Origin: Nematostella vectensis
Taxonomy: Eukaryota; Cnidaria; Anthozoa; Actiniaria; Edwardsiidae
Length of the DNA: 64,000 bases
Reading direction: 5' to 3'
Assembly (NCBI RefSeq): GCF_932526225.1
Contig: NC_064036.1
Span: 19,366,953-19,430,952 of the forward strand
Under the pieces are notes generated by a model. It was given only the letters and a program-made list of their open reading frames with translations, was not told the DNA's origin and did not search any database. Within the stretch, counting starts at the first letter, position 1, and every line of letters starts with the position of its first letter. Of this stretch, positions 22,307 to 33,300 are shown piece by piece. Position numbers and translations under genes: made by a program.

Positions 22307-23790
22307 TTTCTTCTGCACTCAAATGCCGCCGTCCGCGTTGGGCAAAGGAGGAATACCAAGGACTTTGATTTCCCACTGATTGCTTCAAGGGTGCCTCTTA
22401 TCTGACCTACAATGTTAACAAAATGCAGACTTATCACAAGCTGTCGGTTTATTTATAATAACTGAAAGGTTGAATCTTTTTCTGTGTTTTCTGAGTGAGT
22501 TTCGGATCCCCGAAACTGAATTGTGCTAATACTCTCAATGTGCTAGTATATGGTGGCCCGGATGTTTCCCCACACTTCCCCACACTGCTCGAGCTAAATT
22601 TTGCTGAATCATCGACTTCGCATATACATGAAATTTAAAGACAATCTTTCTAATCTGCTCGCAGGCATTAGTGCAAGAGGGATCGGTGGCCTTTTGCGTC
22701 TCGCTCCAAGTACTGTGGCATTTATGAACTCTTAATTTTCGATAGTTTGCATGTTTTGTCCTTCGTTATCTATTTTACAACTGTTTTACAGCCAAATTCT
22801 TTACATACCTTATAGTTGGTAGTATAAAATGATCTTTTACGAGACGTTCGATATATATAGGATTGCCATACGCTATTGTATGGGATTGTAGCGGGTATTG
22901 GCCACAGCTGTTTACTATGCTGTTGACTTCGCCTTCGGGCCTTTCCTGAGCTAAAGCTCAACCAATCAAGACACTTTCCCTTCAACGCATGGTGGGCTGT
23001 CTTTGAAACACTTCCAGCGTTTAAAGATTAAAAAGACAAAGCCGGAACTAGATCTTGCCAAAGCTCCTGTTTTATTGCACGTTTGTACTTTTCAAGAAGA
23101 TACAACTGAGGTAAGCACCGAAAAAAAAAAAAAGATTAGTTCATATCGTTTCCTCTTCCAGCAGATACAACTCAGTAAAGACATTAGTTAACTTCCTTCT
23201 GGTCAACATAACAATGATAAATGGACTTTAGGATTATCCGAAATGGCATACTAAAGGTCCTGTCTTTCCAAAAAAAAAAAAAATAGTACAACGGCTTGAT
23301 AATGTAACATTGCACCGCATCGGTGGATACAGAAACCTGTCACCTGTCACAGTGTGGTGTAGTCGAAATAATACACCACAGGTAGACCGGAGCTAGCCGC
23401 AGCCGCGCAAGAGGGATCAGGTACTTACGAGTTGAGAAAAAGGTTATGGAATAAAAGCAGTGCGTGAACATGGCAACAAGACTTTAACAGTTACTCATTA
23501 CTACCAACCCTAATACTGGCTTTGTTTACACGAGCGACTTACTGTACCTTCTGTGTCATGACAACCTGACACTGGGAGTGAAGTAAGGGCCTCGGGCTAG
23601 TTGTTACTTTAAGCGTTCATTGGGAGACTGTATTGATTGATCGAGTCTTTTCAAACGCATGAGGTACTTTGCTTGCCTTGTTTGACTTCTTAACCCATTT
23701 CTGGTAACGTTCAATTTCACGTTCATGTGTGTTAACGTTCAATTTCACGTGTTTCTTAAGTTCAATTAGCGCGCGCTGGCCGCGTTCTAT
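22307..23790. other. Upstream region of the carboxypeptidase gene
   Basis: AT-rich with A tracts. It should contain the promoter and 5' UTR, but I see no clear core promoter motif. Short open frames lack splice or family support. Confidence 0.4.
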
Positions 23791-23834
23791 CTACCCTGGG
23801 TACAAGGGCCTCCAAGCTTCATCGTCAGAGCCGC

Positions 23835-24370
23835 CAAGCGGTGACGACTGGTTATCGCTGGTTAGCTTCTTTGGTAGTGAAGCTTGGTGCATCTGGTACC
23901 CAGCGGTGACGACTGGTTATCGCTGGTTAGCTTCTTTGGTAGTGAAGCTTGGTGCATCTGGTACCCAGCGGTGACGACTGGTTATCGCTGGTTAGCTTCT
24001 TTGGTAGTGAAGCTTGGTGCATCTGGTACCCAGCGGTGACGACTGGTTAGGTCGCTGGTTAGCTTCCTTGGTAATAAAGCTTGGTGCATCTGGTACCCAG
24101 CGGTGACGACTGGTTAGGTCTCTGGTTAGCTTCTTTGGTAATGAAGCTTGGTGCATCTGGTACCCAGCGGTGACGACTGGTTAGGTCGCTGGTTAGCTTC
24201 TTTGGTAATGAAGCTTGGTGCATCTGGTACCCAGCGGTGACGACTGGTTAGGTCGCTGGTTAGCTTCTTTGGTAATGAAGCTTGGTGCATCTGGTACCCA
24301 GCGGTGACGACTGGTTAGGTCGCTGGTTAAATTCTTTGGTAGTTAAGCTTGGTGTATCTGGTACCCAGCG
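23835..24370. repeat. 65-68-bp minisatellite
   Basis: About 8 copies of a unit with TGGTTAGCTTCTTTGGTAGT, GAAGCTTGGTGCATCTGG and TACCCAGCGGTGACGACTGG. The three left copies have GGTTATCGCTGG; the later ones have GGTTAGGTCGCTGG, which is 3 bp longer, so two subtypes occupy two halves. Confidence 0.95.
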
Positions 24371-24650
24371 TACGTTTCGTCGTGTTCAGTCGCTTTTCGC
24401 ACGCTCTTAACGTCTCGCTTTATATTAAAGCTTTATTTTTTTGGGGTCATCGTGGGAACCAGAACTCTCTTTAGGCATTCACGTCAAGTAGTGAATTGCA
24501 TTTCATTCCCTCGATGATTGGCTAAGTACAATCCTTGACAATCAGAAAGTTTCATGTGCCTATATGCATGGCATTTTAAATCCTTCAATCACTTGGTGTT
24601 TGTTAGGTGGTGGGCGAAAGGGTTAGAGGGGGCATACGACCTTTCATCAC
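24371..24650. other. Unique spacer between two minisatellites
   Basis: No gene or repeat recognised. Confidence 0.4.
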
Positions 24651-24654
24651 AGCG

Positions 24655-26338
24655 CGCCTATATCTACCCATCTCCCGCGCGCAAACATCTACCCATCTCC
24701 CGCGCGCAAACATTTACCCATCTCCCGCACGTAAACATCTACCCATCTCACGCGCGCAAACATCTACTCATCTCCCGCACGTAAACATCTTCCCATCTCC
24801 CGCGTGCAAACATCTACCCATCTCCCGCGGCAAACATCTACCCATCTCCCGCGGGCAAACATCTACCCATCTCCCGCACGTAAACATCTACCCATCTCCC
24901 GCGCGCAAACATCTACCCATCTCCCGCACGTAAACATCTACCCATCTCCCGCGCGCAAACATCTACCCATCTCCCGCACGTAAACATCTACCCATCTCCC
25001 GCGCGCAAACATCTACCCATCTCCCTCGCGCAAACATCTACCCATCTCCCTCGCGCAAACATCTACCCATCACCCGCGTGCAAACATCTACCCATCTCCC
25101 TCGCGCAAACATCTACCCATCTCCCGCGTGCAAACATCTACCCATCTCCCGCGTGCAAACATCTACCCATCTCCCGCGCGCAAACATCTACCCATTTCTC
25201 GCGCGCCTACATCTAACCATCTCACGCGCGCAAACATCTACCCATCACCCGCGTGCAAACATCTACCCATCTCCCTCGCGCAAACATCCACCCATCACCC
25301 GCGTGCAAACATCTACCCATCTCCCGCGTGTAAACATCTACCCATCTCGCGCGGGCAAACATCTACCCATCTCCCGCACGTAAACATCTACCCATCTCCC
25401 GCACGTAAACATCTACCCATCTCCCGCGTGCAAACATCTTCCCATCTCCCGCGTGCAAATATCTACCCATCTCCCGCGCGCAAACATCTACCCATCTCAA
25501 GCGCGCCAACATTTACCCATCTCCCGCGCGCAAACATTTACCCATCTCCCGCGTGCAAACATCTACCCTTCACCCGCGTGCAAACATCTACTCATCTCCC
25601 GCACGTAAACATCTTCCCATCTCCCGCGTGCAAACATCTACCCATCTCCCGCGCGCAAACATCTACCCATCTCCCGCGGCAAACATCTACCCATCTCCCG
25701 CGGGCAAACATCTACCCATCTCCCGCACGTAAACATCTACCCATCTCCCGCGCGCAAACATCTACCCATCTCCCGCACGTAAACATCTACCCATCTCCCG
25801 CACGCAAACATCTACCCATCTCCCGCACGCAAACATCTACCCATATCCCGCGCGCAAACATCTACCCATTTCTCGCGCGCCTACATCTACCCATCTCACG
25901 CGCGCAAACATCTACCCATCATCCGCGTGCGATTATCTACCCATCACCCGCGTGCAAACATCTACCCATCTCCCTCGCGCAAACATCTACCCATCTCCCG
26001 CGTGCAAACATTTAACCATCTCCCGCGTGCAAACATTTACCCATCTCCCGCGTGCAAACATCTACCCATCTCCCGCGTGCAAACATCTAGCCATCTCCCG
26101 CGTGCAGATATCTACCCATCTCCCGCGTGCAAACATCTTCCCATCTTCCGCGTGCAAATATCTACCCATCTCCCGCGCGCAAACATCTACCCACTCCCGC
26201 GCGCAAACATCTACCCATCACCCGCGCGCAAACATCTACCATCTCCCGCGCGCAAACATCTACCCATCACCCGCGCGCAAACATCTACCCATCACCCGCG
26301 CGCAAACATCTACCCATGTCCCGTGCGCAAACATCTAC
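24655..26338. repeat. 25-bp minisatellite with CpG-rich variable core
   Basis: Some 65-70 copies of AAACATCTACCCATCTCCCG followed by a variable CGCGC, CGTGC or CACGT core. The open frames across it (for example 25128-26015) are products of periodicity without stops, not genes. It lies between the carboxypeptidase promoter side and the CCDC50 3' end. Confidence 0.97.
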
Positions 26339-26550
26339 ACCAAGCCTATGCGCCACTGATATCAGCCGAAGTTTTCGTTCCTGATAAATGACATTCTGGT
26401 ACTTCCTGGGACGGTTACCCTGTGTTAGGGAGGAGGTAGTCTCGGCGCCGTTGCCACAGCATGTTACTAGTCACAAGGAAAAAAAAACAGCTTGCCAAAC
26501 AATGTTTATTTACACCTATCTTATTACATTTAAGAACGGCGGCGAGGAAT

Positions 26551-26802
26551 CATAAAATAAGGTTAGTAAAATCAGTTAAAATACCAGCTGTCCTGTAACC
26601 ACACATTCAAACATTGACTATTGACTATAAAATCTAGAATCAAAAGCAAATAGAATCAAAAAGCCCAAACTGTCGTCATAAAATAAGGTTAGTAAAATCA
26701 GTTAAAATACCAGCTGTCCTGTAACCACGCATTCAAACATTGACTATTGACTATAAAATCTAGAATCAAAAGCAAATAGAATCAAAAAGCCCAAACTGTC
26801 GT
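26551..26802. repeat. 126-bp tandem duplication
   Basis: Two nearly identical copies beginning CATAAAATAAGGTTAGTAAA and ending CCCAAACTGTCGT. They differ by about one base, so the duplication is recent. Confidence 0.9.
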
Positions 26803-27357
26803 GATCTCGTACCAGAACAATGAATACAATATGGCCTCTGCCTATGGCAGAGTCGAATTCCAGTTTTTGGTGTATTAGAATCAAAAGCACATATAGTGAA
26901 TACTTAAGTTTGGTTCTTCGAAAGTGCAGAACTGCAAACTCTACGTTCGAGTACCACTAGAACCATAAAAAATGCTTCCATCTATCTTGGGTTTTTCATC
27001 AATATGTTCCTTGTTATTATTCTCATATTTCCTATCTATCTTGGGTTTTTACATCAATATGTTCCCGAGTGACGGAATAGTACACATTCAGTAATATCAC
27101 AAATAATTTTTTTCAAAGGATAGATTTTTTTTTTTAACAATTCTTATTTGTTGGATAGTCAAAGGATTGTTAGATAATGCTTGTAACATTTGAAGTTCAC
27201 GCGAAATCATGCACTTATGAAAAGCACTGTAGTTATCATTAAAAAAATCTCGTTATTTTCTTAACCTAAATTTAAAACACACTCTACATTTCAGGGTCTC
27301 CCCTTCGTGAATAAAATATCAATCATAAATTGTTCTTATTACTATTTTCTATGAGCA
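26803..27357. other. Spacer 3' of the CCDC50-like gene
   Basis: AT-rich. The motif CTATCTTGGGTTTTT-CATCAATATGTTCC occurs twice (about 26980 and 27033). It probably includes the 3' UTR of the gene ending at 27358. Confidence 0.4.
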
Positions 27358-30300
27358 TTATTGTTGCTTGCAATTCTCGCTATTCTCTCTATTCTTCTTC
27401 CGATCTCCACTACGTCGTCGATGTGGTTTAATCAATGGAATGACCTTGGCCTTCTCTTCCTCACCATCGTCTTTTCCTGGACTCTTTGGCGCTCGCTTGA
27501 ACGTCGGATCAATTCCTTCGACGACGTTGTACGGCAGCCGAGTAGCCAGCTCGTTATCGGACGGATTGGATGTCCCGACCGTCCGACTTCGGGCCACTGG
27601 TCTGTTGTGCTTCGTGTTGTGATCAAATTCGGGGTCAGCCCCGGCCTCGTAGAGTCGCTCCCAGACCTCGGCTCGGGAGGTCGGGGAGACATGGGCGCGG
27701 TCAAATGACCCCTGTCCCGAGGAGGCGAAAGAGTCCCGCGACGACGCGCTTTGCTCGTTGCTACGCTCCAGCGAGGTGATGGGGGAAGGGCCCTTATCGC
27801 CAGGGATGACGGTCTGACCCTCCATGCTGACTTGGAGCCCCCGTTCGAGAGAGGAAGGGTGCGAGCCCTGGGAGGAGTCCCCGGACGAGTGGGTGGTGCG
27901 CGTGAGGCTGTCCGGCCTGATCTGTAGTGGGTCTATCTCGAGGACTAGGTCTTGGTCTTGAAGGAGGTCAGGCATTTGTCTTCGGTGAACGGCTTCGCCG
28001 TACGACGGCAAGCGGCGCCTCTCCTAAAAGACAAAAAACAGGATCGCAGCATGAGTAAAAGGCTGCACTTCATAACACAACGTTTCTATTAAGGTAGGGG
28101 ATGGGGCTACATAGATAAAGGGAGGAAAGGCTTATTCAATTATATCGTCAAAAGAAAACGGTCTCTATCGGGGACTAAGTAGGTAGGTCAGTCCAAGTAC
28201 AAGTACAAGGTATGTCACAAGTACTAGGTTATGGATTTTCGTGCTATGTTTATTTTCATGAAAAAAAAATGCAGGCATACCCCTGGAGCACTGTTGGATC
28301 TCCTCATCTCACGCGCCATCGCCTGGGCTCTTTCGTACTCTTTTTTCTGCAGCTCACGAGCGAGTTCCTGCGGACGTTAAGCATGATGAGGAATGATGGT
28401 ATGTGATAGAGCCGAACAGAATTTGAAAGCAACATCTACCTCGAACCAGAATCCAGAGTTTATTGTATTTTTAATTTTGGTATCTCAAACCCAAATCCAT
28501 AACCCTTGGAGCTGCTTCATATGTATTGTATTGCTTCATATGTATTTATTGTATTTTTACCTTTGGTCAATCGAACCTTCATTAACTAAAATGGACACCA
28601 CAAACTACCAAGCCAAAAACTACCACACCACCAGCGACCACCACTCCTACCAAGCCAACAAATACCACACCACCAGCGACCACCACTCCTACCAAGCCAA
28701 CAAATACCACACCACCAGCGACCACCACTCCTACCACGCCAACAACTACCACACAACCAGCGACCAACCCTCCTACCAAGCCAACAAATACCACACCACC
28801 AGCGACCACCACTCCTACCAAGCCAACAAATACCACACCACCAGCGACCACCACTCCTACCAAGCCAACAACTACCACACAATCGAACCACCACTCCTAC
28901 CACGCCAACAACTACCACACCACCAGCGACCACCACTCCTACCAAGCCAACAAATACCACACCACCAGCGACCACCACTCCTACCAAGCCAACAACTACC
29001 ACACCACCAGCGACCACCACTCCTACCACGCCAACAACTACCACACCACCAGCGACCACCACTCCTACCAAGCCAACAACTACCACACCACCAGCGACCA
29101 CCACTCCTACCAAGCCAACAACTACCACACCACCAGCGACCACCACTCCTACCAAGCCAACAACTACCACACCACCAGGGACCACCACTCCTACCAAGCC
29201 AACAACTACCACACCACCAGCGACCACCACTCCTACCAAGCCAACAACTACCACACCACCAGCGACCACCACTCCTACCAAGCCAACAACTACCACACCA
29301 CCAGCGACCACAACTCCTACCAAGTCAACAACTACCACACCACCAGCGACCACCACTCCTACCACGCGTCCTCTGCTGCTCTTGTGTTCGAGAAGAACTT
29401 ACTCTGTCCTGTCCCTCAACAGCTATTTTCTTGTCCTGGGCTGCCATGCGTTCATGTTCAACGAGCTAACGGGGAAACATTTAGATAAGTACTGTACACG
29501 AACACACACGAGGAAGGCGCACAAACTACACGCACACATATACACGAACACTAACACACACGCGGATATTACAGGTACAAGAACATGCGTACATACATAC
29601 ATGCGTACAGCACACACACACGCGCACGCACGCACGCACGCATACATGCGTGCGTACGCACTAGAGGCACAAGAACGTGCGCACATATTACACTCAAACG
29701 AACATGCGCACATATTACACTCAAACGAACATGCGCACATATTACACTCAAAAGAACATGCGCACATATTACACTCAAACGAACATGCGCACATATTACA
29801 CTCAAACGAACATGCGCACATATTACACTCAGACGAACATGCGCACATATTACACTCAAAAGAACATGCGCACATATTACACTCAAACGAACATGCGCAC
29901 ATATTACACTCAGACGAACATGCGCACATATTACACTCAAACGAACATGCGCACATATTACACTCAGACGAAGATGCGCACATATTACACTCAGACGAGG
30001 ATGCGCACATATTACACTCAGACGAGGATGCGCACACATTACACTCAGACGAGGATGCGCACACATTACACTCAGACGAGGATGCGCACATATTACACTC
30101 AGACGAGGATGCGCACACATTACACTCAGACGAGGATGCGCACACATTACACTCAGACGAGGATGCGCACATATTACACTCAGACGAGGATGCGCACACA
30201 TTACACTCAGACGAGGATGCGCACATATTACACTCAGACGAGGATGCGCACATATTACACTCAGACGAGGATGCGCACATATTACACTCAGACGAGGATG

Positions 30301-33300
30301 CGCACACATTACACTCAGACGAGGATGCGCACATATTACACTCAGACGAGGATGCGCACACATTACACTCAGACGAGGATGCGCACACATTACACTCAGA
30401 CGAGGATGCGCACACATTACACTCAGACGAGGATGCGCACACATTACACTCAGACGAGGATGCGCACATATTACACTCAGACGAGGATGCGCACACATTA
30501 CACTCAGACGAGGATGCGCACACATTACACTCAGACGAAGATGCGCACATATTACACTCAGACGAAGATACACGCACATACCGCACGCACAAGAACGGGT
30601 GCACATGAACCACACACACAAGGCCCCACGCACGTGCACATTCCCAATCCTTATCTTACCCTCCTTTCTTGTTCTTGCAGCATCTTAGCCAACTCCTGAA
30701 AACGACAAAAGATAATTAAAAAATCAGGAACAGATTTTGTATCTTGGGCTACACATTCGGGACATAAGTTTTGTTGAAACTAAAAACAAAGAAATGCTCG
30801 GCCAATAATCCAATGCAGGACACGAAAACTGTAACCTTCCGCTTAAATACTTGACAGCCCAACCCTTATTTGTAATATAATGATAATTGGTGATCATTAA
30901 AAAGTCAATACCTCATCTTTCTTTTCCCTCTCCCTTTTCAGGGCTTTCTGCCTCTCTTCCTCGTCGTCAAACAAGTCTATGGCGGTACCATCGGCCATGA
31001 TAATCCTATCAGGCTCAAGTCTCCCTCCCCCGTTCTCTGGTAAGGCGACCACCACCCCCTCCCCCAAGCCAGTGAGCTTACGGCTGGACTCCTCCTCACT
31101 TCCAGTGCTACTGCTGTTGCTGTGTCGGCCCATCGAGTCGGCATTGCCATTAACCGCTGCTATAAACGGGACAGAAAATACTGTCCAATATGAGAATGGA
31201 ATACACAAGCAATGATTCAAAATGACTTCCTGACACCTGTGAAACCCCTCTTAAGATAAACAACTCTACGCTTTGTTAACTTAAAAATGCTTTTCAATTG
31301 ATAAAGGATGTACGATTTATGAGGATTACTAAAAGTCTATCTTTCAAGGTAGAAAGCTAAATCAACACAATCGGGTATTCAAGGCCAATACAGTAGAGGT
31401 GTATTACATAGCTTTGCTTTATTTCAACCAAACCGACACGCGCAAATAAAAGCCTTTTCGTTTTAAATGTTACAACAAAGAATATAAATTTTTGTTGTAG
31501 TATATACAGTCTGTTTTGAAGATCTCTAATCGTATGAATGTCCTATCCCTCTATAAAGTAAGACAGCTGAAAGAGCACACTTCCTACTCACCTCTGTTAC
31601 GTTCCCACTTGGGATCCCACTGATTTCCCTTGAGGTTGGCCTCGCGTCTCTGCTCTCGCCGGCCGCGCTGTCTCTCCGTGCCATTCTCAGCTCTTTCCTC
31701 AGACTGATCTAGCTCCTTAGATCTGACCCTCTTGTCATGGGCCGGAGGTCCGGCACACCGATCTGCTCTCTCCCTTGGGCGGGACTCTCTGGGCCGCTGA
31801 GGCTCCCGGTCCATGTCTGGGCCTCTGTTGGGATCTATTGGTTTTGGTTTCTCTTCCCTTCGACCTCTAATTCGATCTTGAGGGTGATCCCTCTCATCAT
31901 TATCTCTTCGTACCTGATTCTCACGAGAATTATCTCGCCTCTCTCTCCGCTCCTTGTCTCGTGGGTCTCTGTCAGTTTCTCTGGGTCGACAATCTCTTGG
32001 TCTCTCAGCATCTCGACTTTCCCTTGGTCTACCATCCCTTGATCTGTCTGCCTCTCGTTCCCTTTGATCTCTTGGTCTGGCATCTCTTTGATCCCTTTGT
32101 CTTTCAGGACTTCTGTTCCTTGGCCGACCATCTCTGTAATCTCTTGATCTTTCTGGATCTCGGTCTCTTGCCCTAACATCCTTCTGATCTCTTGCTCTTT
32201 CTACTTCACGGTCTCGCTCTCTTCTATCGTGTCTTGATCTTTCAAAGTCCCTATCTCTATGATCTCTTGTTCTCTCCAAGTCCCTGTCTCTTGGATCTAC
32301 ATAATCTCTGGGATCTCTAGGTCGGTCTTCCCTTGGCCAGTCAGGATCCCTTCTTCTCTGGGCCTCAGGGGATCCTGCGCCTACTCTTTCCCTGTACCCC
32401 CTTGGCCTCTCTTCTCTTGGTGCTCTACCGTTCGATCTGGTATCCCAATGGTCGGCCCTGTCTCTAGCTCTCTCGCGGTCTGCCCTATTTCGGGTTGACT
32501 CATCCTGGTGTGGCTCAATACCTCTGTCTTGCTTGTGTGCAGCTAGTAAGTGCCTTGTCTCTTGCTCTGCTTGGATCTCCAGCTCTCGTTTTCTTTGTTG
32601 AGCATGCTCCAGTTTTTGTCGCTCCCGTTCTTGAAGATCCTTGGCAATTTGCTGAAATCAGCACAAGAAACATGATCATATTAAGTTATCATACATCAAC
32701 TTACAATAATTTGTTATTGCGGCAAATGATCAGACAAAATATTTTTATGTTAAATAAAAAGAGTGAGCTTTTCTTCGTGCAGTCAACTTCTGTAAGCATT
32801 ACACAAACCCTCAGCACCGGCCTGGAGTATCACAGTTATTGCCTTAATAATAAGTCTTAAGCAGGCCCGTAGCCAGGATTTTGAGCAGGGGGGGGGGGGT
32901 TTGTTTACCCATTTAGCAGACCATTTTCTCTTAGGTACAGTAGCTTGCCCTAGCGCGCAGTGGTACTCAATTTTTCTTCATTAGAGTGGACCTTCCAGTC
33001 AAGTGGGGTGGTTCTTCTGAACCCTCCAAACACCCCCTGGCCACGGGCCTGTTAAGTGCAAAACTTGGTCTATAACAAGACCTTAACAAGGCAAAGATGA
33101 ATAAAGTATAGTAGACTCACCGCATCACGTGCCTCCAGCTCTGATCGTGTTCTTAATTCTCTACACTCCTACACAGAAACAGACAGATACTAGGTCAGTA
33201 AGGAGATAAAGTGAACAACAAGAACAACACAGAGAGAACAGGCCTTGCAAAGCCTCCCCCTTAAAATGATCATAGAATAAATCGATGTATTGGCCTCCTT

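Noticed and set aside
24607-26391. Long overlapping open frames on the plus strand
   Set aside because: They follow the 25-bp minisatellite in several frames at once; no splice context or family match.
28393-30699. Open frames up to about 400 codons on both strands
   Set aside because: They are products of 42-bp and 27-bp periods free of stops, and the CCDC50 exons on the minus strand explain the region as an intron.
31737-32176. Plus-strand open frames opposite CCDC50 exon 6
   Set aside because: Mirror of the Arg/Asp/Glu-rich coding exon, with no family match.
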